Positions 42,797 to 51,627 of a stretch of 64,000 nucleotides of DNA are shown piece by piece (the stretch's first letter is position 1; each line of letters opens with the position of its first letter). This DNA comes from 54-19 sp038210655 (GTDB taxonomy: Bacteria; Chloroflexota; Chloroflexia; Chloroheliales; Chloroheliaceae). The notes under the pieces are model-generated. The model did no database searches. It saw only the letters and a program-made list of their open reading frames with translations, and was not told the DNA's origin. Location: contig JBBQWM010000014.1 in assembly GCA_038210655.1 (NCBI GenBank), positions 1-64,000 on the forward strand, read 5' to 3'. The position numbers were made by a program, and so were the translations under genes.

Positions 42797-43972
42797 ATGA
42801 AGACGGGCCGGATTATTTTGTTGGTAGTGTTTGTTGTAAGTCTGCTGGGTGGTATCTTTTTGATTTTCAGTCAGAAGCCAGCCGGTAAAGAATTTTTTTA
42901 TGATTTTTACCAGCCCGAAGGGATCGCGCTGGATACGCAGGATAACGTTTACCTCGCGGATACCCTGAACAATCGGGTCATGAAGTTTAGCTCAACCGGG
43001 AATTTGCTGCTTTCGATTGGGCTAGAGGGCAGCGCGGTCGGGCAGCTAAAAACGCCGCGTGGTATAGCGGTCGAGGGGCAGGGCAATTTTTATGTAGCCG
43101 ATAGCGGCAACAACCGCATCCAGAAGTTTGATAGCCAGGGGCGGGTGTTAGGGGCGGTCGGTAGCGTGGGCAATGGCGACGGGCAGTTTAATAACCCAAC
43201 AGCGCTTGCCCTGGATGCGCAGGGTAACGTTTACGTGGTCGATAGCGGCAATAGCCGGGTTCAGAAACTCGATCCCAACGGACGCTTTTTGACCAAATGG
43301 GGCAGTCCAGGTACAGCCAGTGGTCAATTTAGCCTGCCCAATGCGATTGCAATAGATCAGTTGGGGACGGTTTACGTCAGCGATAAGGCCAACCGAGGCA
43401 TCCAGAAGTTCGACACTACTGGCAAATCTCTGGGTATTCTCGGTGTCTATGGCACTGCGGTCGGTCAGTTCAGTAAGCCATCCGGTCTGGCGGTAGATCG
43501 GCAAAACAATCTATATGTCGTCGATCCTTCGGCTGGTCGCTTCCAAAAGTTCGACTCCAAAGGTACTTACGTAACTCAATATACCTGCTGCCGGGATCAA
43601 GATACCCTAACCGCGTTAGACACCAAAATAGTGGCGGCCTCGAACGGCGGCTTTTTTCTGGCTGATACTACCAACAGCGCAGTCAGGAAGCTCAGTAGTA
43701 GTGGTACTTCGACAGATACCTGGGAGTTTGTACCGCCGGACGATTTGGCCTGGTTAGGCGGTCTGCTTTTGCTGGTGGCCGGGGTGTCAGGAGCGGGCTT
43801 TATTATTTGGACAATAATCGATCTGGTAAATAAATCTCAGAAAAAGAACCAGCCTGTTCCCAATCCAACCTACTACGTTCAGCCCCAAAGTCCACCCAAC
43901 TACTACGACCAAAACAATCAACCAAATTATAATAATCAGGAGAAATCCGACAATGAGCGTCGAGGAAACTAA
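42797..43972 (+). CDS. Membrane-anchored NHL-repeat protein
   Basis: 391 residues. N-terminal membrane segment (about 5-25), then five to six NHL repeats of about 45 residues (pattern P.GIALD.QGNVYVADS.NNR.QKFD..G), which should form a beta-propeller outside the membrane. A second hydrophobic segment at about 318-340 (LAWLGGLLLLVAGVSGAGFIIW) is followed by an Asn/Gln/Pro/Tyr-rich tail of 40 residues. The propeller probably binds a protein or sugar ligand. AAGGAGG precedes the ATG. The last 20 bases overlap galT. Confidence 0.83.
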   Translation: MKTGRIILLVVFVVSLLGGIFLIFSQKPAGKEFFYDFYQPEGIALDTQDNVYLADTLNNRVMKFSSTGNLLLSIGLEGSAVGQLKTPRGIAVEGQGNFYVADSGNNRIQKFDSQGRVLGAVGSVGNGDGQFNNPTALALDAQGNVYVVDSGNSRVQKLDPNGRFLTKWGSPGTASGQFSLPNAIAIDQLGTVYVSDKANRGIQKFDTTGKSLGILGVYGTAVGQFSKPSGLAVDRQNNLYVVDPSAGRFQKFDSKGTYVTQYTCCRDQDTLTALDTKIVAASNGGFFLADTTNSAVRKLSSSGTSTDTWEFVPPDDLAWLGGLLLLVAGVSGAGFIIWTIIDLVNKSQKKNQPVPNPTYYVQPQSPPNYYDQNNQPNYNNQEKSDNERRGN

Positions 43973-45002
43973 CAGCGCCTTATTTCGGCAACCGCATCGT
44001 CGTTACAACCCGCTAACCCGCGAATGGTTGCTGGTCTCGCCCCATCGCACTCAGCGGCCCTGGCAGGGTCAGGTCGAAAAGACCGCCGAAGAGCAAAAGC
44101 CGACCTACGACCCGACTTGCTATCTGTGTCCCGGCAACTCACGCGCAGGCGGCAAGCAAACTCCACCCTACGAATCGATCTATGTTTTCGATAACGATTA
44201 CCCGGCCCTGCTGCCCGATACACCCTCGGCCCGCTTCGAGCAAGGCGGTTTGTTGGTGGCTACCAGTGAGCGCGGACTTGCCAAAGTGCTGTGCTTCTCG
44301 CCCCGCCACGACCTGACCCTGGCCCGTATGGAGCAACCCGACCTGGAAAAGGTGGTGGATGCCTGGGCCGCCCAGTATCAGGAGTTAGGCTCTTTGCCCT
44401 ATATCGGCTATGTTCAGGTTTTCGAGAACCGGGGCGCGATGATGGGGGCCAGCAACCCGCACCCACACGGCCAAATTTGGGCGCAAGAAACCATCCCCAA
44501 CGAGCCGTCCAAAGAATTGGCGGCTCAGACCGATTATCAAGCTACTCACGGCACATGTTTGCTTTGTGATTACGCCGCCCTGGAAGAGCGCGAAGGCGTT
44601 CGGTTGGTTTGCCAGAACGATGAATGGCTGGTGGTTGTGCCGTTCTGGGCAGTCTGGCCTTTCGAGACGCTGGTCTTGAGCAAACGCCACGCCGGAGCGT
44701 TGCCCGACCTGGATGCCGCTCAACGCTCCGGCCTCGCCGATCTGCTCAAGCGGCTAACCACCCGCTACGACAACCTGTTCGAGGTTAGCTTTCCCTACTC
44801 GATGGGCTTCCATCAGACCCCGACCAATGGTGGCGACTACCCAGGTCAGCATCTTCATGCCCATTTCTACCCGCCCTTGCTTCGCTCCGCCACGATCCGC
44901 AAATTCATGGTCGGCTACGAACTACTCGGCAACGCCCAGCGCGACATCACCCCGGAGTCCAGCGCCGAACGGTTACGATCTTTATCGGAAGTCCATTATT
45001 AG
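43953..45002 (+). CDS. galT: Galactose-1-phosphate uridylyltransferase
   Basis: 349 residues. Leloir-pathway enzyme exchanging UMP between UDP-glucose and galactose-1-phosphate. The catalytic HPH motif is in NPHPHGQIWAQ; zinc-site cysteines are in CYLCPGN and CLLCDYAAL; the C-terminal HLHAHFYPPLLRS is typical. AGGAGA precedes the ATG, and the gene starts within the end of the NHL gene. No galK or galE is in the window. Confidence 0.96.
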   Translation: MSVEETNSALFRQPHRRYNPLTREWLLVSPHRTQRPWQGQVEKTAEEQKPTYDPTCYLCPGNSRAGGKQTPPYESIYVFDNDYPALLPDTPSARFEQGGLLVATSERGLAKVLCFSPRHDLTLARMEQPDLEKVVDAWAAQYQELGSLPYIGYVQVFENRGAMMGASNPHPHGQIWAQETIPNEPSKELAAQTDYQATHGTCLLCDYAALEEREGVRLVCQNDEWLVVVPFWAVWPFETLVLSKRHAGALPDLDAAQRSGLADLLKRLTTRYDNLFEVSFPYSMGFHQTPTNGGDYPGQHLHAHFYPPLLRSATIRKFMVGYELLGNAQRDITPESSAERLRSLSEVHY

Positions 45003-45042
45003 TAAGACTTCATTTCCCTTGCTTTTTTGTGGAAAATCTGCA

Positions 45043-45077
45043 ACAATAGGTCTAATATACAATATTAGACCTATTGT
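45043..45077. promoter_or_regulatory. Perfect 15-bp palindrome before the RloA gene
   Basis: ACAATAGGTCTAATA (45043-45057), 5-base spacer, TATTAGACCTATTGT (45063-45077). No T run follows, so it is less likely a galT terminator than an operator for the RloA/RloB pair, whose start codon is 54 bases on. Confidence 0.55.
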
Positions 45078-45130
45078 TTACGTAATAGCGAAATGTTATT
45101 TGATTGGATAGCGCGAAAGAAGCAAAAGAA

Positions 45131-46414
45131 ATGTTAGTCGAATTCCGAGTTAAAAATTATAAGTCTTTCAAGGATGAGCAAATCTTTAGCATGGTAGCGT
45201 CCAGCGATGCTAGTTTGCCCAGCAATACGATTAATACTCCGGCTTTAGGCAAGTTAAGCCTCGTGAATAGTGCCGTTATATATGGAGCTAACGCTTCCGG
45301 GAAAAGCAATCTTATTTCAGCTTTAGGATTTGTCAAAGCTTTTGTTACGCAAGCTACGATTGGCAAACCCGACGCAGATATTAGTGTTCAACCTTTCTGG
45401 TTGGATAGCTCGTGCGTCAACTATCCTTCTGAATTTGAAATGACATTTATACACGAAAATGTTCGTTATCAATACGGGTTTGCGGTTGATAACAAGCGCG
45501 TACATAAGGAATGGTTAGTGGCCTATCCTAAAAAGTCCCCTCAAACCTGGTTTGAAAGAACTCTAAAGATTGGCTCTGACGAATTTGAGTGGTATTTTGG
45601 ACCGAAACTTAGCGGGGAGAAAGAGAGATTAGAAGTACTAACTAGAGTTAATGCACTTTTCTTATCGGTAGCAACTACCTTTAACCATAAACAGCTATCT
45701 AACGTCTATAAGTGGTTTTCTGATTATCTTCGGGTAGTTGATACTAATGTAAACTCTAACAGTTTTGAAAGATATACAATATCGCGGGCCGCAAAAGAGG
45801 AAAATTTCCGCACAAAAGTGAAAACTCTTTTGCAAAAAGCTGATTTAGGTATCACCGATTTTATTGCAGAAGAAAAAACGCTTATCGAAGATAAAATATT
45901 ATCCGAAGAGTTACTAGAAGAATCTCGTTCTCCCCTTAAAAGTAAATTTATAGATATTCAACTCGTACATCAGGCTGAAAAGGGGAATAACTCAAATATT
46001 CCTTTTTCAATGAAAAATGAGTCCTACGGAACACGTAGATTGTTTGCTATATCAGGCCCTTTGCTCGATGTGCTTGAAAAGGGCAATGTTTTGTTTGTAG
46101 ATGAACTCGATGCTAGTCTTCATCCTACTCTACTAAGAAGTATAATAAGTGTATTCCATGACCCAGAAATAAATCAGAAAGGCGCTCAATTAATTTTTAA
46201 CACTCACGATTCAACTCTACTAGATTTAACTTTATTTAGGCGGGATCAAATCTGGTTTGTCGAGAAAGATAATAACGGAGCTTCGCATCTTTACCCCTTG
46301 TCAGATTTTAGCCCACGAAAAGACGAAGCACTTCAAAAGGGTTATCTACAGGGTCGTTATGGAGCAGTCCCATTTATCGAAGGTCCGTTATTAGGCTCTG
46401 CTCTTTATGACTAA
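45131..46414 (+). CDS. RloA-like AAA/ABC-type ATPase
   Basis: 427 residues from the ATG at 45131 (MLVEFRVKNYKSFKDEQIFS is the standard RloA/AAA_15 start). Walker A IYGANASGKSNLISAL; late signature KNESYGTRRLFAI; Walker B NVLFVDELDASLHPTLL; and the H-loop IFNTHDSTLL. This is the SMC/OLD-like ATPase class found in many phage defence pairs. It is markedly more AT-rich than the neighbours, suggesting transfer. The 3' end overlaps the RloB-like gene by 8 bp. RloA-RloB resemble PARIS (AriA-AriB) in domain logic; defence function is inferred. Confidence 0.85.
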   Translation: MLVEFRVKNYKSFKDEQIFSMVASSDASLPSNTINTPALGKLSLVNSAVIYGANASGKSNLISALGFVKAFVTQATIGKPDADISVQPFWLDSSCVNYPSEFEMTFIHENVRYQYGFAVDNKRVHKEWLVAYPKKSPQTWFERTLKIGSDEFEWYFGPKLSGEKERLEVLTRVNALFLSVATTFNHKQLSNVYKWFSDYLRVVDTNVNSNSFERYTISRAAKEENFRTKVKTLLQKADLGITDFIAEEKTLIEDKILSEELLEESRSPLKSKFIDIQLVHQAEKGNNSNIPFSMKNESYGTRRLFAISGPLLDVLEKGNVLFVDELDASLHPTLLRSIISVFHDPEINQKGAQLIFNTHDSTLLDLTLFRRDQIWFVEKDNNGASHLYPLSDFSPRKDEALQKGYLQGRYGAVPFIEGPLLGSALYD

Positions 46415-47060
46415 AAAGGTTAAAACTGGTCGAAGGCCAATGCAATCGGTTGAGTCACTAAAAAGGCCATTATATAGACGAGAGCGACGAAAATGTATCG
46501 TAATTATTTGCGAAGGTGAAAAAACGGAACCGCTTTACTTTAGGGCGCTTCGACGAGAATTCAAACTTTCTACCGTAGAAGTAGAAATCATTGGAGAAGG
46601 TGCTGGTCCGCTCAAAGTTGTTGAAAAAGCCTTGCGGGAGAAAAAACTGAGGAAGGCTCAATCAGATAAGCCTGATTTTGATGAGGTCTGGTGCGTGTTC
46701 GACCGTGAGAGCGAAAACGAAAACTCAACTTTTAAGCCTGCTGTTGAGAAGGCGCGTGCTGCTAAAATCGAACTTGCGGTTTCCAACCCTGCTTTCGAGT
46801 ATTGGTATTTACTTCATTTTAAGGAGACTTCCCGGTCTTTTACAAATGCTGACGATGTTATAAAGGAACTCAAAAAACATATCCCCGATTACGAAAAGAA
46901 TATGGAGATTTACTCTCAATTGGCTGATAAAACTGATCGTGCAATTCAATATGCGAAGCGTCGATTAAGTTTGTGTACAACCTCCGACGGTGATTTCCCC
47001 AACCCTTGTACCCATGTTCATCTTTTGGTTGAAAAACTCAGGTCGATGTCTATTTACTAA
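46407..47060 (+). CDS. RloB-like TOPRIM-type effector
   Basis: 217 residues. A basic N-terminus is followed by IVIICEGEKTEPLYFRALRR, with the TOPRIM-type Glu, and FDEVWCVFDRESENEN, the acidic motif of the second strand. SNPAFEYWYLLHF is the RloB-family signature. It is probably a nuclease released or activated by the RloA partner, as AriB is in PARIS (by analogy). No RBS is visible, so translation is coupled through the 8-bp overlap. AT-rich like its partner. Confidence 0.85.
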   Translation: MTKKVKTGRRPMQSVESLKRPLYRRERRKCIVIICEGEKTEPLYFRALRREFKLSTVEVEIIGEGAGPLKVVEKALREKKLRKAQSDKPDFDEVWCVFDRESENENSTFKPAVEKARAAKIELAVSNPAFEYWYLLHFKETSRSFTNADDVIKELKKHIPDYEKNMEIYSQLADKTDRAIQYAKRRLSLCTTSDGDFPNPCTHVHLLVEKLRSMSIY

Positions 47061-47191
47061 ACCGATGAGGGCTGAAGAATAAGACATTTAGCTCTACAAG
47101 GGAGTTCGAGGCGAGATGCAACTGCTCAAGGGCCAGCAAAGCACCTTCAGCTTTAGATTGGTTATATTCTCCTTCTCGGTTTTCCCGGTCG

Positions 47192-48613
47192 TTAGGGCAA
47201 CCGGTAAGCCCGTTTCGCCAGGGCGTAGGCACTATCACGGGCCATCTCCGTCGCATCCTGACGGTCGATCAGGCCGCCCACCACCAACCCCGCCAACCAG
47301 TTGCAACTCACCCGTCGCCAGACATCGTGCCGGGCGGGGATCGAGGCAAACGCCCGCGTATCATCATTAAAGCCGGTCGTGTTGTACAGCCCGGCGGTTT
47401 CCATTACCCGGTCGAGGTAGCGCTTCATACCGTTTACACTGTCGTGGAACCACCAGGGCGGCCCTAAAAAGACGGCGGGATAATGACCCGCCAAAGGTGC
47501 AAGTTCACGACTGTAAGTGCTTTCATCCAGGCCGAAAAGGATCAGCCGCAGACGCGCATCGTTGCCGTAAGCATTAAGCAGGGCATGCAGTCCGCGCGTC
47601 CACTCGGTAGAAATGGGAATGTCCGCGCCCTTGTCCGGCCCGAAGCGGCGGAAAAGTTGCTCGTTGTGGTTGCGGAAGCTGCCGACATGAAGTTGCATCA
47701 CCAATCCGTCTTCCAAACTCATACGGGCCAATTCCATCAGCATATGCGCGGTAAAGCGGGCCGCATCGTCCTTTTCAGACTGGCCTTTTAAGGCGCGAGC
47801 AAAAATGGTTTCCGCTTCCTGCGCCGAAAGCCGCTCGGTATGAGCGTAAAGCGCGGCGTGGTCGGTAGCGGTTGCGCCCACTTCCTTGAAGTAGGCCCGC
47901 CGGTTTTCCAGAGCACGAATAAACGAAGCATAACTTATTATGGTAACGTGGGCCGCTTCCTCTAGCCGACTAATATTTTCGCGCCAGCCGATTGCTTCCA
48001 GATTGGTGACATTATCCGGGCGGAAGGTCGGGCGAACGTTGGTATAACCCTCGCGGTGTAAAGCTTTATGATCTGCTAAATCGTCATAAGCCGCGTCGGT
48101 AGTACATAACACTTCAATATTAAAGCGCCGGAAAAGCGCTCTGGGCGAAAATTCAGGCCGGGCAAGTTGGGCTTCCAGATAATCGTAGATGGCCTGGGCG
48201 TTTGCGCCGTTGAGCTTTTGATCCACCCCGAAAAGGTTGACCAGTGCGTCGGTAAGCCATAGCCCGGTGGGAGTACCTCGGAACAAATAGAAATTTTCGG
48301 CGAAAAGTTGCCAGATTTTACGGTGATCGGTTTCGACCGGCGCACCGTCCTGGCTAGGTACCCCCAGTTCTTCCAACGAAATACCCTGACTGTAAAGCAT
48401 CCTGAAAACGTAATGGTCAGGAATAATGAAAAGCTCGGCAGGCGAACCAAAACGGGCCTGCGGGTCAGCCAGCAAAGCCGGGGCGACGTGACCGTGTGGG
48501 CAGACCAGCGCCAAATCCTTGATCTGTTCGTAAAGCTCACGGGCTAGACTGCGTTGAGCCGGGTGAGGGTCAAAGCAACGGTCGGGGGGAAGCGTCCATT
48601 TTTCGGTAAGCAC
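47192..48613 (-). CDS. uxaC: Uronate isomerase
   Basis: 473 residues. Isomerises glucuronate to fructuronate and galacturonate to tagaturonate. Metal-binding HGH is in LVCPHGHVAPALLADP; family segments include EVLCTTDAAYDDLADH and NVRPTFRPDNVTN. The GTG start has AAAGGAG upstream. The gene stands alone, without other hexuronate pathway genes. The length and N-terminus fit the non-Escherichia-coli-type UxaC branch. Confidence 0.92.
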   Translation of the reverse strand: MLTEKWTLPPDRCFDPHPAQRSLARELYEQIKDLALVCPHGHVAPALLADPQARFGSPAELFIIPDHYVFRMLYSQGISLEELGVPSQDGAPVETDHRKIWQLFAENFYLFRGTPTGLWLTDALVNLFGVDQKLNGANAQAIYDYLEAQLARPEFSPRALFRRFNIEVLCTTDAAYDDLADHKALHREGYTNVRPTFRPDNVTNLEAIGWRENISRLEEAAHVTIISYASFIRALENRRAYFKEVGATATDHAALYAHTERLSAQEAETIFARALKGQSEKDDAARFTAHMLMELARMSLEDGLVMQLHVGSFRNHNEQLFRRFGPDKGADIPISTEWTRGLHALLNAYGNDARLRLILFGLDESTYSRELAPLAGHYPAVFLGPPWWFHDSVNGMKRYLDRVMETAGLYNTTGFNDDTRAFASIPARHDVWRRVSCNWLAGLVVGGLIDRQDATEMARDSAYALAKRAYRLP

Positions 48614-48697
48614 TTTCCGTCTCCTTTATCCAAAAACCTGCCACTACCCATCTCGCCCAGGCCAACCAAGTCTTCATCGGTTTCTACTTCCAGCCTA

Positions 48698-49507
48698 TCA
48701 AGCGCTGAAGAGCAATTGATCCAGACCTCGAATCAGACCGGTTATATCCATCACCTTTTTGATCGCCAGCAACGTTCCGGCAGCGTAGGGTTCGGCTCCT
48801 GAACCAGCATCGTGACGGATAGTCAGGCGCTCGTCTGGCAATCCAAAAATAGTTTCAAAAGCGATAATAAAGCTGGGGAGGCGTACCGAATGAACCTGCG
48901 TACCGCCGATAGTAGCGCCACGTACCTCCTTTGGGCCGTGGGTTTGCTCAAGTGGTACAGCCAGTTTCGCCTGCGCCACCTGCCCCAGGCTTTCGGCAAG
49001 TTCCAACGTGGTGCCACTGGGCGCATCTATTTTAGAAGCACTGGCATAGTCAATAATTTCCCAGGAAGGCAAATAGCGGGCTGCCAGGAGCGAAAAGTGT
49101 TTAGCAAGGGCCGCTGTAATCGAAAAATTTCCAGCCGCCACCACCCCTAGATTTTGGGCCAACGCTTTTTGCTCAATCTCGGTGTAATCTGCGGCGGTCA
49201 GCCCAGAAGTACCAATTACCACTCTTATTCCCTGCGTCAAAGCCTCGAAAGTTCGAGCCTTGACCGAAGCATGGCTAGTGTAATCAATCAGCACATCCGG
49301 TTTAGCTCCACTAGCCAGCACTTCTTCCAACGTTTGGTAGACTGTCAATCCATTAGCGGGCAAGCCTAAAGTTTCTCCCAGGTCTCGCCCAGCATTCTGG
49401 CGGGCAATCGCGCCAACGAGTTGAAATTCGTCGTTGGCGATTAACTGGCGGGCTACTACACTGCCAGTCCAACCCGTTACCCCTGCTACACATACCTTTA
49501 TGGACAT
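48698..49507 (-). CDS. dapB: DapB-like reductase lacking the usual His pair
   Basis: 269 residues. Fold and length match 4-hydroxy-tetrahydrodipicolinate reductase: NAD(P)-site GVTGWTGSVVARQL (9-22), NFSITAALAKHF and KIDAPSGTTLELAE (159-172). In classical DapB the stretch before the DAPSG motif is HHxxK with catalytic histidines; here it reads YASASK (154-159). The Lys of the K-x-DAPSGT motif is kept. It may therefore be an atypical lysine-pathway enzyme or an imine reductase of the same fold. GAGGA lies 11 bases before the ATG. No other lysine gene is adjacent. Confidence 0.75.
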   Translation of the reverse strand: MSIKVCVAGVTGWTGSVVARQLIANDEFQLVGAIARQNAGRDLGETLGLPANGLTVYQTLEEVLASGAKPDVLIDYTSHASVKARTFEALTQGIRVVIGTSGLTAADYTEIEQKALAQNLGVVAAGNFSITAALAKHFSLLAARYLPSWEIIDYASASKIDAPSGTTLELAESLGQVAQAKLAVPLEQTHGPKEVRGATIGGTQVHSVRLPSFIIAFETIFGLPDERLTIRHDAGSGAEPYAAGTLLAIKKVMDITGLIRGLDQLLFSA

Positions 49508-49552
49508 CTTTTAGCTAATTCCTCTCTTATAGCAAATTGCCAAGACATTGGG

Positions 49553-49640
49553 CTGGTAGGGGCTACCCTTGTGGTCGCCCTCGGAGACCCGGCCCGGTGT
49601 TCACGGGCGACCACCCAACCAATTGACGGGTCGCCCCTAT
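49553..49640. repeat. Second copy of the GTAGGGGCGACCCTTGTGGT repeat
   Basis: GGTAGGGGCTACCCTTGTGG (about 49556) and the inverted arm GGGTCGCCCCTATAAAAACG (about 49629) frame the same CGAGGGCGACC/GGGCGACCACC inner sequences as at 26757-26836. It lies just upstream of the dapB start. Confidence 0.8.
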
Positions 49641-49849
49641 AAAAACGGCTCAATAATTCTGCAACTTGCTGTTGAACATTCTTCGTTGGGTTATCTTTCA
49701 CCGCTAGAATACCAGCAAGGTGAGTGAATTACAAGGCCGGGGTGAGTCGTCTGGTATAAACGAGGTATTCCATTTCAAAAAGCAATCATAAGCCTGGGTT
49801 TGGACTGATCCGAACTTATTTTGAGGTAGATTTATATGAGGCGTTAAAT

Positions 49850-49900
49850 CGATAAGGGATGAAGAATAAGATATTTTCTCATTCCTCATCCCTTATCCTT
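49850..49900. repeat. GGGATGAAG fold-back repeat
   Basis: ATAAGGGATGAAGAATAAGA and TCTCATTCCTCATCCCTTAT face each other with a loop of about 7 bases. Same unit family as at 14539-14676 and 53690-53706. Confidence 0.7.
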
Positions 49901-49978
49901 TAGAAGCCTATGCCAATAGGTTGATTGTAGAGGCGGCCTGTCAACTGGTTGTATGGTCGCCCAGTTTGGGATCGGTTC

Positions 49979-51292
49979 TTAGTGTGCGAACTGGGCTTCC
50001 TCGGTTGAGCCGCTCAGGGCAGTGGTGGAAGATGCGCCACCCGCAATAGCCTGGGCCACCTCGTCGAAGTAGCCGGTTCCGACCTCGCGCTGATGCTTGA
50101 CTGCCGTGTAGCCAAACCTCTCGCTGGCAAACTCGGCCTCTTGTAATTCGGAGTAGGCCGCCATACCGCGCTGGCTGTAGCCCCGCGCCAGATCAAACAT
50201 GCTATAGTTCAGGGCGTGGAACCCGGCCAGCGTCACGAACTGGAATTTGTAACCCATTTTGGCGATTTCTTGCTGGAAGTGGGCAATGGTAGTCTCGTCC
50301 AGCTTCTTTTTCCAGTTGAACGAAGGCGAACAATTGTAGGCCAGCAATTTGCCGGGGAACCGGGCGTGAATCGCATCGGCAAAGCGTTGGGCTTCTTCCA
50401 GGTTTGGCTCAGACGTTTCGCACCACAGCAGGTCGGCGTAGGGCGCATAGGCCAATCCTCTAGCGATGGCCGACTCGATGCCGCCCCGAATACGGAAGAA
50501 ACCTTCCGAGGTGCGTTCGCCAACCACAAAAGGTTGATCGTAAGGGTCAATGTCGCTGGTCAGCAGGTAGGCCCCGTTAGCATCGGTGCGAGCGATCAAG
50601 ACGGTTGGTATGCCCATTACATCGGCAGCCAACCGCGCTGCCGTCAGGTTGCGGATAGCGTTCTGGGTCGGGATCAGCACCTTGCCGCCCATATGTCCGC
50701 ACTTCTTTTCGGAGGCCAGTTGGTCTTCCAGGTGAACGCCACCCGCCCCTGCCTCGATCATCGACTTGACCAGTTCAAAGACGTTCAGAGGGCCACCAAA
50801 CCCGGCTTCGGCATCGGCTACAATCGGCGCGAACCAATAGGTATCGCCCTTACCTTCGGAGGTTTGGATTTCATCGGCCCGCTGGAAAGCCTGATTGATC
50901 CGCTTGACGACTGCCGGGACGCTGTTGGCGGGGTAGAGGCTCTGGTCGGGATACATCTGTCCGGCTAGGTTCGCATCGGCGGCGACCTGCCAGCCACTCA
51001 AGTAAATCGCCTTGAGACCGGCCTTGACCTGTTGGATCGCCTGATTGCCGGTCAAGGCTCCCAGCGCTGCCACGTAATCCTCGTCATTAATCAGCTTCCA
51101 GAGTCGTTGTGCGCCTAATTGGGCCAGGGTGTATTCGATCTGGATCGAGCCGCGTAGCCTTACCACATCGGCGGCGCTATAAGTGCGGGTGATACCCTGC
51201 CAGCGCGAGTCGGTCGTCCAGCTTTTTTCGAGGGTGGTCGCTGCTTCTTCGCGGGTCGGACGCTGATAACCATTTGATTTACCGTTTAACAT
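49979..51292 (-). CDS. aceA: Isocitrate lyase
   Basis: 437 residues from the ATG at 51292 (AGAAGGAGA upstream); the longer frame to 51526 includes leader sequence. Cleaves isocitrate to glyoxylate and succinate. Catalytic KKCGHMGGKVLIPT is intact; other markers are YLSGWQVAADAN and the TSEPNLEEAQRFA loop. Length fits the bacterial type. No malate synthase is adjacent. A perfect palindrome at 51372-51391 sits in the leader and may be an operator controlling the glyoxylate shunt. Confidence 0.96.
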   Translation of the reverse strand: MLNGKSNGYQRPTREEAATTLEKSWTTDSRWQGITRTYSAADVVRLRGSIQIEYTLAQLGAQRLWKLINDEDYVAALGALTGNQAIQQVKAGLKAIYLSGWQVAADANLAGQMYPDQSLYPANSVPAVVKRINQAFQRADEIQTSEGKGDTYWFAPIVADAEAGFGGPLNVFELVKSMIEAGAGGVHLEDQLASEKKCGHMGGKVLIPTQNAIRNLTAARLAADVMGIPTVLIARTDANGAYLLTSDIDPYDQPFVVGERTSEGFFRIRGGIESAIARGLAYAPYADLLWCETSEPNLEEAQRFADAIHARFPGKLLAYNCSPSFNWKKKLDETTIAHFQQEIAKMGYKFQFVTLAGFHALNYSMFDLARGYSQRGMAAYSELQEAEFASERFGYTAVKHQREVGTGYFDEVAQAIAGGASSTTALSGSTEEAQFAH

Positions 51293-51371
51293 AGCCGTTT
51301 CTCCTTCTTCTTTGAAGTCCTTGTTTGAGGATGAGCATCTTTTTAACCAATGACATCCATAAGGTTTTTCT

Positions 51372-51391
51372 ATGGTTTTGGACAAAACCAT
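51372..51391. promoter_or_regulatory. Perfect palindrome in the aceA leader
   Basis: ATGGTTTTG-GA-CAAAACCAT, a perfect 9-2-9 inverted repeat about 80 bases before the aceA start. It looks like a dimeric-regulator operator. Apart from this and the terminator at 51583, the gap shows nothing clear. Confidence 0.5.
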
Positions 51392-51574
51392 TGTGAAACT
51401 TATAACATCATTGAAGCACACTAAAAAAGAGTGGTCAACAACTTGGCGGTGAATGGTCAATTTGAAGTTGCAAACGGTTGGTTTAGCCTCGCCAGTGGTA
51501 AAAATGCACTTAGATGCAATTTGCATCTACATTTTCTATTCGAGCCTTCAAACTTTTCTATAGTATTCTGAAGG

Positions 51575-51607
51575 CAAAAGAAAGCCGTCAGTTTTTGGCT
51601 GACGGCT
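51575..51607 (-). terminator. Intrinsic terminator of the thiamine-transporter operon
   Basis: On the minus strand AGCCGTCAG, a 7-base loop, CTGACGGCT (51607-51583) followed by TTCTTTT. It ends the leftward operon about 20 bases past the lipoprotein gene. Confidence 0.8.
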
Positions 51608-51627
51608 GAAAGGTAATACCTAACGCT

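Noticed and set aside
45043..45077. Palindrome as galT terminator
   Set aside because: The hairpin is AT-rich and not followed by a T run, so an operator for the next genes is more likely, though termination is not excluded.
50216..50968. 250-residue open frame antisense to aceA
   Set aside because: Lies wholly inside the conserved isocitrate lyase gene; composition and lack of RBS mark it as a shadow.
51293..51526. N-terminal extension of isocitrate lyase
   Set aside because: Family members begin near the ATG at 51292, which has AGAAGGAGA; the extension spans the likely operator.
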